Shown here: in pieces, positions 1 through 7,915 of the stretch | Position numbering within the stretch: position 1 is the first letter of the stretch | Layout: the number at the start of each line of letters is the position of its first letter | Assembly: GCA_017617335.1 (NCBI GenBank) | Contig: JAFZWK010000043.1 | Coordinates: 1-38,503 of the forward strand | Length of the DNA stretch: 38,503 nucleotides | Direction: 5' to 3' | Source: Bacteroidaceae bacterium | GTDB lineage: Bacteria > Bacteroidota > Bacteroidia > Bacteroidales > Bacteroidaceae | The notes under the pieces: generated by a model | Databases searched by the model: none | Told to the model about the DNA's origin: nothing | What the model saw: only the letters and a program-made list of their open reading frames with translations | Position numbers and translations under genes: made by a program

Positions 1-1
1 A

Positions 2-844
2 TCTGTAACGGATTCTTGTAGGTTCGATGCGGTAATATATGGTAGCGATCAAATTTGGCGTAAGCAACATAAGCCGGCATTTGATTATTTCGATCCTGTT
101 TTTTGGGGAGAAGGTTTAGTTAAGACCAAAGTAAAGATTGCATATGCAGCAAGCATGGGTAACATAGAGATTGACACTCCTGAGGATAAAATTTTTATTA
201 AACATCATTTAGGTAATTTCCATGATGTCAGCATAAGGGAGAAAGACTTATTAGACCGTTTGGAGGAGGAGTTAGGTACTCGATATAAACACGTATGTGA
301 TCCGGTCTTTTTATTAACTAAAGAACAATGGAATACTCACATTGACAAGAAATATATTCCTACTTACAAATATATTTTATACTATCGTTTACAACCCATT
401 GTGGAAACTGACAAAATGGTAGATGAACTCACTAAAAAGACAGGGATGCAGATAATAGAAATGCGTGGCTATATTCCTTTTTTTCATTATGGATGTTGTT
501 ACCGGCTAACTGCTGATGCTCAAGAATTTCTGTCTCTCATAAGTGGAGCTGAATTTGTTGTTTCAACTTCATTCCATGGGATTGCATTATCTTTGATTTT
601 TCAAAAACAATTCTTTACCACATTTAATTTGAAGTGTGCAGGACGTATCAAATCAATTTTAAAACTATTAGAACTTGAACACCATTTTATGAACTATAAT
701 GATATTGTGGAGAATGGATTGAACAATCCAATAAACTATGAACTGGTCAATGTTAAATTGCAACCTTTTGTGGATTTTTCACGAAAATGGCTTCATGATC
801 AGCTAAAGGTTGCAAATATCGAAAAGGGCCTACCAAAAGATTAA
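2..844 (+). CDS. Polysaccharide pyruvyl transferase family protein (5' end outside window)
   Basis: The frame is open from base 2 with no stop, so the gene begins upstream of the window; the first in-frame ATG at 155 is internal. Near the visible N-terminus are YGSDQIW and, about 25 residues on, KIAYAASMGN, the pattern of the polysaccharide pyruvyl transferase family. Further on, FVVSTSFHGIALSLIF matches the late S/T-x-x-H-G motif of that family. Known members add pyruvate ketals from phosphoenolpyruvate to sugars of exopolysaccharides, in the cytoplasm. The next gene follows closely on the same strand, inside a polysaccharide cluster, which supports a role in capsule modification. The exact sugar cannot be told. 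About 280 residues are visible of a family that usually has 350-400. Confidence 0.85.
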   Translation, partial: SVTDSCRFDAVIYGSDQIWRKQHKPAFDYFDPVFWGEGLVKTKVKIAYAASMGNIEIDTPEDKIFIKHHLGNFHDVSIREKDLLDRLEEELGTRYKHVCDPVFLLTKEQWNTHIDKKYIPTYKYILYYRLQPIVETDKMVDELTKKTGMQIIEMRGYIPFFHYGCCYRLTADAQEFLSLISGAEFVVSTSFHGIALSLIFQKQFFTTFNLKCAGRIKSILKLLELEHHFMNYNDIVENGLNNPINYELVNVKLQPFVDFSRKWLHDQLKVANIEKGLPKD

Positions 845-860
845 AAATATCCTCTCCAAC

Positions 861-2018
861 ATGAAGAAGATAGTTCACGTACTTATTTCAGAACACTGGT
901 CTGAAGGTTATTCATATCAGCATAACAATTTGGCTCGTAAGCAGAAAGAACTTGGTTTAGGCGTGTATGTTATTACCACTCAAATGCAAGTTGACATAGA
1001 TGGTAAGATTCATTTTCAAGAGCCAAAGTCGTATGTTAATGATTACGGAGTGAAGGTTAACGTACTTCCATGTACGAGCCACAATACTAAACGGTTTGTA
1101 CTATTTGATAAATGTAAGGGATTATATGAGGCTTTATGTTTAATAAAACCAGATATAATTTTTTTACATGATTTTAAAACAAGGGATATTCGTTATGTAA
1201 TAAGGTACAAGAAAGAACATCCAGAAACAAAATTATTTGTAGATTGTCATAACGATTATTTTAACCGGCCAATTAATTCGTTACTTGTAAAGTTTGTGTC
1301 ATTGGTAATTCGACTTCGTGCCAGGTTTTTGTTTGCTTTGTCTGAAAAAATATGGGGCACGCTACCATGGCGAATGGATTACTTAAAGGAGGTTTACCAC
1401 GCTCCGACAGAAAAGGTTGATTTACTTATTATGGGGGCAGATGAACAGATTATTCAAGGTATAAATAGAGATGATGTAAGAAGAGAAATAATGAAACAAT
1501 ATGACATCCCTGCTGATGCCTTCATTGTAGCCACAGGCGGCAAGTTAGACAAGCGAAAGCAGCAAGTGTTGTTGTGCGAGGCTGTAAAACGGCTTGAGGC
1601 GGAAAACATTTATCTGTTGCTGTTTGGGACACCTACTCAGGAAATGAAGCCACAATTTGACTTATATAGCGAGTGTCCCAATATAAAAATGCTCGGATGG
1701 GCTGATTCACGAAAATGTTATGAGATACTCATGGCTGCGGATCTTGCTTTTTTCCCAGGTACTCACTCTATCTTATGGGAACAGGCTGTGGCGTGTGGCA
1801 CTCCTGCTGTGTTCAGATTCTGGGATCGAATCCAGCATGTGAACATCAATGGTAATGCTATTCTTCAGAAGGAGGTTAATGTTGATAGTATATCATCCAT
1901 TCTCCAAGAACTACATTTTACGGATCAATACTATTCTCTCAAAAAGAAAGCTGTTTCAGCCGCACCTTCATTTTATCTAAAGAACATCGCACTAAAGTCA
2001 ATAGGAATGCTACCTTAA
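861..2018 (+). CDS. Glycosyltransferase, GT-B fold, GT4-like
   Basis: Predicted 385-residue cytoplasmic glycosyltransferase. The start is placed at 861 (MKKIVHVLISEHW, a typical Rossmann first strand) rather than at the in-frame ATG at 810, which would overlap the previous gene by 35 bases and add a non-homologous-looking tail. The C-terminal half shows the GT4 layout: a sugar-nucleotide domain opening with VATGGKLDKRKQ at about residue 225, and EQAVACGTPAVF near residue 307, where the family acidic residue and proline-rich loop lie. The second half ends in a short helical region. It sits 16 bases after the pyruvyl transferase and 14 bases before the hydrolase-like gene, so all three are probably co-transcribed. 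Donor and acceptor sugars are unknown. The gene is AT-rich compared with the later part of the window. Confidence 0.8.
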   Translation: MKKIVHVLISEHWSEGYSYQHNNLARKQKELGLGVYVITTQMQVDIDGKIHFQEPKSYVNDYGVKVNVLPCTSHNTKRFVLFDKCKGLYEALCLIKPDIIFLHDFKTRDIRYVIRYKKEHPETKLFVDCHNDYFNRPINSLLVKFVSLVIRLRARFLFALSEKIWGTLPWRMDYLKEVYHAPTEKVDLLIMGADEQIIQGINRDDVRREIMKQYDIPADAFIVATGGKLDKRKQQVLLCEAVKRLEAENIYLLLFGTPTQEMKPQFDLYSECPNIKMLGWADSRKCYEILMAADLAFFPGTHSILWEQAVACGTPAVFRFWDRIQHVNINGNAILQKEVNVDSISSILQELHFTDQYYSLKKKAVSAAPSFYLKNIALKSIGMLP

Positions 2019-2032
2019 AAGAAATTATCTTT

Positions 2033-2785
2033 ATGCTGACAAAAAGCAAAATTAAGAAGGCTATTCTTCTTCTCAAGCTCAAATTGAAAGAGAAAATTTA
2101 TCAAGGCAGATTGAAATATGTTCTTGAGAATAATTCATCTGATACGCTGGTAATTATTTTCTCAGCTTTTAGTCCGCGTCCTGTTTATAACTATATGTAT
2201 ACACTTGAGAAACTTAGGAATGCTGACAAGTTATATATCCTGGATGATTTTGGTTATAAAGGTAGTTACTATTGGTATGAAAACGGACATAATACGCCCT
2301 TGATCTTAGTTAAGTCATTGATACAGGCTGCTATCAATCGAATGGGATACAAGAATCTTGTGACGATTGGGTCAAGTAAAGGTGGAACCTGTGCGATTTA
2401 TTATGGGTTGATGTTTGGCGCACAGCATATCTTCGCTGGTGCTTGTCAGTATTATGTCGGTAATTATCTGTCAGACAAACCAGATATACTAAATGCAATG
2501 ATGGGTGAAACTAATGAGGTGGTGATAGCAAAGTTAAACGACATGATGCCAGCCCATCTTAGACAGCATAAAGGTTCTACTTCACTCATTCATCTTCTTT
2601 ATTCCCCGAATGAAAATACCTATGATAAACATATCATATATTTGTTAGCGGATTTAAAGAAGTATGGGATTCCCTTTGAAGAAATAATAGATAACTTCAA
2701 GGATCATAATGATGTCGGAAAGCCTTTCTCACATTTGTTGTCTATTTACTTTGGATTTGAATCAAGTGGACGATCTATTAAGTAA
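2033..2785 (+). CDS. Alpha/beta-hydrolase-like protein of a capsule cluster
   Basis: A 250-residue protein with a Lys-rich N-terminus and a clear nucleophile elbow, GSSKGG, near residues 113-118 (serine about 115). A possible catalytic histidine lies in FKDHNDVG near residue 225, and acidic residues between could complete a triad. This arrangement resembles the hydrolase-like proteins annotated XcbB/CpsF in capsule clusters and the Asp2 protein of accessory secretion systems, but I cannot assign it firmly to either. No signal peptide or membrane segment is visible, so cytoplasmic action is likely. It lies between two glycosyltransferases, ending two bases before the next start, which suggests a tailoring role such as acetyl or other acyl transfer or removal. 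The family is inferred; the serine motif is seen directly. Confidence 0.6.
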   Translation: MLTKSKIKKAILLLKLKLKEKIYQGRLKYVLENNSSDTLVIIFSAFSPRPVYNYMYTLEKLRNADKLYILDDFGYKGSYYWYENGHNTPLILVKSLIQAAINRMGYKNLVTIGSSKGGTCAIYYGLMFGAQHIFAGACQYYVGNYLSDKPDILNAMMGETNEVVIAKLNDMMPAHLRQHKGSTSLIHLLYSPNENTYDKHIIYLLADLKKYGIPFEEIIDNFKDHNDVGKPFSHLLSIYFGFESSGRSIK

Positions 2786-2787
2786 CA

Positions 2788-3915
2788 ATGAAAAAGATTC
2801 TATATATTTACGGTAATCTTCCTTCTTACCGCGAAGAGTTCTTTACGCAACTGTCATCGCGTCTTGAGGAGGAAGGGATTGAGTTGAAGGTGATGTATGG
2901 CTACATTGCTAACAAACTGACGCGCCAGGCCGAAGCTCGTGATTTCAAGGCACAGAAGTTTGAGACCAAGTTGAATGATTTTAAGCTGCTTCGATTCTCG
3001 CGTATGGCTGGGTTGATGCGGGCAGTCAAGGAGGAACAACCTGACGGCATAATATTCCAATTCAATCAGACGAATCTCACCGAATGGCAAGTCCTGCGCT
3101 GGTGTATGAAAAATCATAACCCTTATGGTATTTGGGGATGTAACTACACAAGAGCTGACTTGAAAGGTTTCTTGGTGAAAATCAGGAATCTTATTTATGG
3201 ATTCATCTATCGGAATGCCAATATATGCATTCCATACGGAAGCCTATACCATGATTTCTTGGTCAAATCGGGAGTGCCAGAAGAGTGTGTTATCACGGCA
3301 CAGAACACCATCGATGTCGAAAGCATTGCAGAACGCGAGAAAGAGTTTCTCCCCAAAAACTATCATCACGATACAACACATGTCGTTTATGTGGGGGCAT
3401 TAGCACCACAGAAACGTATCGACTCTTCCATCGAAGCCGTATCCCAGCTGCTTGCTGAGGGCCTGGATATACAGTGTGATATTGTAGGTGGAGGAACTGA
3501 GCTCGATTATCTTAAGCAATATTGTTCGAGATTTCCTGAGGAAACAAGACGGCATATCCACTTTCATGGTGCCAAGTACGGTGATGATTTAATCCCTTAT
3601 TTCCGAAATGCAGATGTTTTCCTGATGCCTGGCACAGGTGGCTTAGGCGTTAATGAAGCTATGGCGTATGGCTTGCCAATTATCTCTACAATGGGTGACG
3701 AAACAGTTGTAGATCTGATAGATGGTAATGGTTATCTGCTCAACAACATGGGGGATGTGGAGGAACAGAAGACTGCTTTGAGGCAATTCATGAAGTTATC
3801 TCCTGAAGAGAAACTGGCGATGTCTCAACAGAGTGTCTTCATAGTACTTCAAAGGGCGACCTTAAAGAATATGGTGGATAAACATATTGAGGCCATAAAG
3901 AAAATGGTGATTTAA
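2788..3915 (+). CDS. Glycosyltransferase family 4 protein
   Basis: A 375-residue GT-B glycosyltransferase. The N-terminal domain starts MKKILYIYGNLPSYREEFF, typical of GT4 enzymes. The C-terminal domain begins with YVGALAPQKRIDSSIEA at about residue 200, the usual motif after the linker. It continues with FLMPGTGGLGVNEAMAYGLPII around residues 278-297; the glutamate in GVNEAMAYG matches the family E-x7-E region that binds the nucleotide sugar. It starts two bases after the stop of the hydrolase-like gene, so translation may be coupled. The enzyme probably adds one sugar of the repeat unit at the inner membrane face. Substrates are not predictable from sequence alone. Confidence 0.88.
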   Translation: MKKILYIYGNLPSYREEFFTQLSSRLEEEGIELKVMYGYIANKLTRQAEARDFKAQKFETKLNDFKLLRFSRMAGLMRAVKEEQPDGIIFQFNQTNLTEWQVLRWCMKNHNPYGIWGCNYTRADLKGFLVKIRNLIYGFIYRNANICIPYGSLYHDFLVKSGVPEECVITAQNTIDVESIAEREKEFLPKNYHHDTTHVVYVGALAPQKRIDSSIEAVSQLLAEGLDIQCDIVGGGTELDYLKQYCSRFPEETRRHIHFHGAKYGDDLIPYFRNADVFLMPGTGGLGVNEAMAYGLPIISTMGDETVVDLIDGNGYLLNNMGDVEEQKTALRQFMKLSPEEKLAMSQQSVFIVLQRATLKNMVDKHIEAIKKMVI

Positions 3916-3930
3916 TAAGATGATAAGGAT

Positions 3931-4356
3931 ATGATTAAGAAGTTTAGGGAAATCGTTAGATTATTGGCTATCTATCCTCGGCAAAGATATCTTGGGCTGT
4001 ATGGTATGCATATCTCCCCTTCTGCAAGGATTTCATTTGGAGCTAAATTAGACAAGACAAACGGGAAGGGGATTACTATCGGTGATGAGAGTTTTGTCGC
4101 TTCTGGAGCGCTAGTGTTATCTCATGATTTTTGTAGAAGAAAACATGCTGAAACAATAATTGGTAAACAGTGTTTTATTGGCGCAGGCTCCATCATTCTT
4201 CCTGGTGTCAGTATAGGTGATCATTGTATTATTGGAGCTGGGGCAGTCGTGACTAAGGATGTTCCGGCAAATTCTGTTGTTGCAGGCAATCCAGCCCAAG
4301 TCATCAAAAGTGGAATAATGACGGGCAAATATGGAAAATTATTGAAGAATACTTAG
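3931..4356 (+). CDS. Acyltransferase of the left-handed beta-helix (hexapeptide) family
   Basis: A compact 141-residue protein made of hexapeptide repeats such as ISPSARISFG, ITIGDESFV, TIIGKQCFIGAGSIILPGVSIGDHCIIGAGAVVTKDV and VVAGNPAQVI (listed as separate stretches of one coil). The likely catalytic histidine is His65 in VLSHDF, and the closing VAGNPA turn is the standard end of the coil. Family members (NodL, Maa and WcaF types) transfer an acetyl group from acetyl-CoA to a sugar hydroxyl; they act as trimers in the cytoplasm. It starts 15 bases after the GT4 gene and is the last of the tightly packed AT-rich genes. It probably O-acetylates the polysaccharide repeat unit. Confidence 0.85.
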   Translation: MIKKFREIVRLLAIYPRQRYLGLYGMHISPSARISFGAKLDKTNGKGITIGDESFVASGALVLSHDFCRRKHAETIIGKQCFIGAGSIILPGVSIGDHCIIGAGAVVTKDVPANSVVAGNPAQVIKSGIMTGKYGKLLKNT

Positions 4357-4593
4357 ATGTTTATCTGAGTAGGAGAGGTTATTTCTATTATCAGTTGAAG
4401 AAAAGCATGAACTCGAGAATCTGTCATGTGCGGTGGAGCAATGCTTTTATATCTTGTGCGATGACGTACTATCTTTTGAACACGATTTGCATGGATGACA
4501 CGAATAGTAAAGTCACACAGAAAGCACGGAAAACGCAGATATATCTTAAAATTCACACAGATCTCGCAGATATTAATAAAGGATCCGAGAATT
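4357..4593 (+). repeat. Intergenic stretch with coding debris and CACAGA-type degenerate repeats
   Basis: This stretch separates the hexapeptide acyltransferase from the WecG-type gene. Its second half (about 4478-4578) holds three related motifs, GATTTGCATGGATGACACGA, CACACAGAAAGCACGG and CACACAGATCTCGCAGAT, a degenerate CACAGA/CACGGA pattern that I recognise as a common kind of dispersed intergenic sequence in Bacteroidetes. Before it, frame 4373-4489 reads without a start codon through a protein-like run (EEKHELENLSCAVEQCFYI) ending in a stop, possibly the tail of a lost gene. Neither part is long enough to name. The longer start for the next gene at 4495 would run through the repeats and is therefore unlikely. 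Confidence 0.4.
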
Positions 4594-5310
4594 ATGCAAG
4601 ACAAAAAGAATAGAGTGACATTTAAGAACGGGGTGAAATGCTATGCATTCAACTCGTTTGATGATGTTATCGAATATGCATCCGAGAAGAAGGGTATTTT
4701 GGTAGCTATCAATGCGGAGAAGATACTTCATGCTACTGACCAGACAAGAGATATCATTAACCGCAACATTGGTTACAGCGATGGCATTGGAGCGGTGATG
4801 GCTCTGAAGAAACATGACTGCAAGGATGCCATGAAGATACCAGGTTGTGAGCTGTGGCTGAAGATAGTTGAACGCCTTTACAAGGAGGAAAAGTCATTTT
4901 ATCTTGTTGGTAGTAAACAGGAAGTGATTAACGAAACGGTGGAGAAGCTTCGCGAGGACTTCAAAGGGATTCGAATTGTGGGGTATCGGAACGGGTATAT
5001 CAAAACGGACGAGGAGAAAAAGGATCTGATTGAGGATGTTGCTATAAAGAAGCCAGACGTGGTGTTTGTGGCGATGGGGAGTCCGAAACAGGAACTTCTG
5101 ATGGAAGAGATACAGGAGCGACATGCGGCTATTTATCAGGGATTAGGTGGTAGCTTTGATGTGTATACGGGGCATGTGGAGCGGGCTCCGAAATGGTGGG
5201 TAGATCATAACTTAGAATTCGCATATAGACTGATTAAGCAACCATCCCGAATTAAGCGGCAGATTCATCTGGTGAGGTTCTTGATGATGGTGAAGATGGG
5301 AATGATATGA
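4594..5310 (+). CDS. WecG/TagA/CpsF family glycosyltransferase (GT26)
   Basis: A 238-residue enzyme when started at ATG 4594 (MQDKKNRVTF). An upstream ATG at 4495 is open but its extra 33 codons run through intergenic repeat sequence. Diagnostic motifs are VAINAEKILHATD near residue 35-45, a YSDGIGAV segment in the position of the usual D-G-x-G motif, and VAMGSPKQE near residue 161, followed by GLGGSFDVYTGHVERAPKWW, the hallmark end of the family. Known members add N-acetylmannosamine or its uronic acid to polyprenyl-diphosphate-linked GlcNAc, the second step of repeat-unit assembly at the inner membrane. The WecA-like gene downstream would provide the lipid-linked first sugar. The specific donor is unknown. 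Confidence 0.88.
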   Translation: MQDKKNRVTFKNGVKCYAFNSFDDVIEYASEKKGILVAINAEKILHATDQTRDIINRNIGYSDGIGAVMALKKHDCKDAMKIPGCELWLKIVERLYKEEKSFYLVGSKQEVINETVEKLREDFKGIRIVGYRNGYIKTDEEKKDLIEDVAIKKPDVVFVAMGSPKQELLMEEIQERHAAIYQGLGGSFDVYTGHVERAPKWWVDHNLEFAYRLIKQPSRIKRQIHLVRFLMMVKMGMI

Positions 5311-5443
5311 AAGGAGTTAGTTACTGTATGGCGACTGTTCTGCAGTAGTACCGATTCAAACACTAGGGTGGTATCGTTTTGCCGATATTATCAATTTGAC
5401 TATTCCCTAATCTTTACTCCCAACCTTTAATCTTTACTAACTT

Positions 5444-6490
5444 ATGCCTAGTTTTCTTATTGAACTACTTCAGGTATCTTTGGGCACACGGGAAACACTG
5501 TCGCGGATTCCCAAGGAGAGTGAGTGGATACTAGTATTGAACGAAATGTTTCGGCAGATGATTATTGGAGTGTTTGCGGACGGATTGGATCGTATACCTC
5601 AAGAATATCGTCCATCGAAGTTGACACTATTGCCGTGGATTGGAAGTATCCAAAAAGTAGAAGAATCGACACAACTGAATTTAGACCGGACAAGGGAACT
5701 GGTTTCTCTGGTTTTGAAGGCAGGTTATAAGAACTGCGTATTGAAGGGTGTAGCGATGGCTCTGTATTATCCTGAGCCACTTCATAGACAATGTGGGGAT
5801 ATAGACTTGTGGGTAAACGGTAAGCGAAAGGATGTAATGATGAGTCTGCGAGCAAAAGGATGGCAAACGAGCCATATTCTTTGGCATACAGTGAATGCAA
5901 ACGTTTTTGAAGATGTGTTAGTGGAGATTCATTTTCATCCTGCATGGCTTTGGAATCCTTGGCACAACAAAAGGTTGCAACGATTCTTTGAAAGTCATAA
6001 AGAGAAGATGATGGCTGACGAAGACGAAAGGCTGGGATTTGCTCGTCCGACAGTGGAGTTTGATGCGGTGTTCTCGCTGGTGCATACATTCAGACATTTT
6101 GTGGCAGAAGGAGTGGCGCTCAGGCACATTGTTGACTATTTCTATATCATGCGTAAATTGAGAGAAGGAGATGACGATGTTTTACATCACACATCATACA
6201 TCATCATACATCAGTTGGGTATGGGAAAGTTTGCAGGAGCAATGATGTGGGTGTTGTCTTATGTATGTGGCATGCCTCGCGAATGTTTACTATGTGAGCC
6301 GAATGAAAAGGAAGGAAGATTCCTGCTGAAGGAAATCACACAGGGCAGAAATCCTGAGGATTCTGGTACGGACGGCATATGGGCTCGATATTGGATGATG
6401 GCAAAACATTACCCCACAGAGGTGCTATGGATGATGCCCTGGAAAATTTGGCATAGGTGGTGGAGGGCGAGGTACAGAGGGGGAGAGTAG
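5444..6490 (+). CDS. NTP_transf_5-type putative nucleotidyltransferase
   Basis: A 348-residue protein of the uncharacterised nucleotidyltransferase group (Pfam NTP_transf_5 type). The signature is VLKGVAMALYYPEPLHRQCGDIDLWV at about residues 99-124, with Asp119 and Asp121 in GDIDLW as the likely metal ligands; LVEIHFHPAW further on would supply another acidic residue. The C-terminal half is helical with HTFRHFVAEGVALRHIVDYF, typical for this family. No signal peptide is visible. Members often occur in exopolysaccharide clusters, but their substrate is not known to me. It lies 133 bases after the WecG-type gene. A run of ACATCA-like triplets inside the gene (about 6182-6215) encodes HHTSYIIIHQ and is locally repetitive. 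Confidence 0.75.
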   Translation: MPSFLIELLQVSLGTRETLSRIPKESEWILVLNEMFRQMIIGVFADGLDRIPQEYRPSKLTLLPWIGSIQKVEESTQLNLDRTRELVSLVLKAGYKNCVLKGVAMALYYPEPLHRQCGDIDLWVNGKRKDVMMSLRAKGWQTSHILWHTVNANVFEDVLVEIHFHPAWLWNPWHNKRLQRFFESHKEKMMADEDERLGFARPTVEFDAVFSLVHTFRHFVAEGVALRHIVDYFYIMRKLREGDDDVLHHTSYIIIHQLGMGKFAGAMMWVLSYVCGMPRECLLCEPNEKEGRFLLKEITQGRNPEDSGTDGIWARYWMMAKHYPTEVLWMMPWKIWHRWWRARYRGGE

Positions 6491-6619
6491 GTGAATGTGT
6501 CTCCACGTATCTCGCGTGTCACGAGTATATCGACTTTACATTTTTTAACAACATTTATAAGGCTAGGTTTTTAGCCAGAATTTCCATTTACATAGATTTT
6601 ACAACAAATCAATAAAGAT
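6491..6619. other. Intergenic spacer with a small hairpin
   Basis: The 129-base spacer before the WecA-like gene holds a short hairpin (GGCTA and TAGCC arms near 6561-6577) and an AT-rich leader. No TAnnTTTG promoter with proper spacing is seen, so the WecA-like gene is probably read from further upstream. Confidence 0.3.
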
Positions 6620-7858
6620 ATGACACAACATGCATTATTACGCATCGTGCAGACGGTGGTGCCGGTATTGGTATCAATGGTGGCTGTACGCTGGATGTTC
6701 TTCAAGATCCTGAGGATAGCGAAAGAGAAGAATATAGTGGACAACCCGGAAGCGAGGAAACTGCAGAAGGAGCCTGTACCTGTGCTTGGTGGCATGGCGG
6801 TGCTCTTCGGCGTCCTGTGTGGATTACTGGTGGGATGCTGTCTGATGGGAACAGATGGCACGACGGTCTTCTATAAGCATCAGGATATCTGGCAGATCAT
6901 GGGAAGCTTACTCCCAGTGCTCCTTGGCATGGGGATTATGGTATACACAGGGGTGGTGGATGACATCATCGCCGTGAAACCCAGTCACAGAATTGTGATA
7001 GAAGTGCTGACCATCCTGGGCATCATCTATGGGAGTGGGGCGTGTGCGGATAACCTGCATGGTGTCTGGGGTATCTATCACATCAGTTGGAACATTGCCG
7101 TGCCAGTGACGGTATTCGGGGGAGTGGCCATCATCAATGCCATAAACATGGTGGATGGCGTGAACGGACTCTCGAGTGGACTGTGTATCATATATAGCGG
7201 AACCTTTGGTGTGGCATTCGTAAAGAGCAGCGATTGGGTGAATGCTATTCTGGCTTTCAGCATGGTGGGTGCCTTGCTACCTTTCTTCATCCATAATGTG
7301 TATGGCCAGAAGTCGAGGATGTTCATCGGTGATGCCGGAACGATGGTGATGGGCATCCTGATGACTTGGTTCTCGATAACCGTGTTGCGCACGGATACGT
7401 TCATCGGATGGGATATTCTCAAACAGAACATTTGTTTAGTAGCTATGTGTCTGGCTATCATGAGCGTGCCTCTGGCAGACATGGCAAGAGTGACAGTGAT
7501 GCGTGTGCTTCATGGAAAAAGTCCCTTTGCTCCAGACAAGACACATCTGCATCATGCACTGATTGCTGCTGGAATGTCGCACAGTTTCACTACGTTGGTA
7601 GAGATTTTGCTGGACATGCTGGTGATTGGAATCTTCGTGATGGGATTTAAATTGAAGTTGAGCATCACAAACCAACTCTATCTGGTGTGTATCGCGGGTG
7701 CCGCGCTGATATGGGGCGCATACGCTTTCCTGAACTACCATACGACGCGCAAGACGCGTACCTATGAGAGACTGAAGAGTTTCTCGGTTCAAGCTCAACT
7801 GAAGAACAAGAATTGGTGGGATCGATTCCAGACATGGCTGGATTCGCCAGCGAAGTAA
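6620..7858 (+). CDS. WecA/MraY-like undecaprenyl-phosphate sugar-1-phosphate transferase
   Basis: A 412-residue multi-span membrane protein of the polyprenyl-phosphate N-acetylhexosamine-1-phosphate transferase family. The family motifs are present in order: LGGMAVLFG near residue 56, VVDDIIAVKPSHR with Asp114-Asp115, NAINMVDGVNGLSSG with Asp179, RMFIGDAGTMVMG, and DKTHLHHAL with the His309-311-312 cluster. These residues bind magnesium and the nucleotide sugar on the cytoplasmic side. The enzyme starts the repeat unit by moving a sugar phosphate (commonly GlcNAc-1-P) from its UDP form to undecaprenyl phosphate. It fits with the WecG-type enzyme upstream as step one and two. The last 50 residues are a soluble basic tail. 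Confidence 0.9.
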   Translation: MTQHALLRIVQTVVPVLVSMVAVRWMFFKILRIAKEKNIVDNPEARKLQKEPVPVLGGMAVLFGVLCGLLVGCCLMGTDGTTVFYKHQDIWQIMGSLLPVLLGMGIMVYTGVVDDIIAVKPSHRIVIEVLTILGIIYGSGACADNLHGVWGIYHISWNIAVPVTVFGGVAIINAINMVDGVNGLSSGLCIIYSGTFGVAFVKSSDWVNAILAFSMVGALLPFFIHNVYGQKSRMFIGDAGTMVMGILMTWFSITVLRTDTFIGWDILKQNICLVAMCLAIMSVPLADMARVTVMRVLHGKSPFAPDKTHLHHALIAAGMSHSFTTLVEILLDMLVIGIFVMGFKLKLSITNQLYLVCIAGAALIWGAYAFLNYHTTRKTRTYERLKSFSVQAQLKNKNWWDRFQTWLDSPAK

Positions 7859-7862
7859 GGAA

Positions 7863-7891
7863 TTGACGATGACGTAAACGATAACGCTGAC
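7863..7891. repeat. TGACG/TAACG hexamer-type spacer repeat
   Basis: The short gap before the aminotransferase fusion reads as tandem degenerate 6-mers of the TGACG and AAACG type, followed by a run of nine or more T. Similar sequence occurs at 11,909-11,926 and 12,712-12,748. Confidence 0.45.
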
Positions 7892-7915
7892 GTTTTTTTT
7901 TAAAAACATATTTCG

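Noticed and set aside
4395-4613. 72-codon frame between acyltransferase and WecG-type genes
   Set aside because: It runs through repeat sequence, overlaps the next gene and shows no motif.
5460-5482. TATCTTTG near the start of the nucleotidyltransferase gene as a promoter
   Set aside because: The only nearby TTG is 12 bases away, too close, and the match lies within the coding region.
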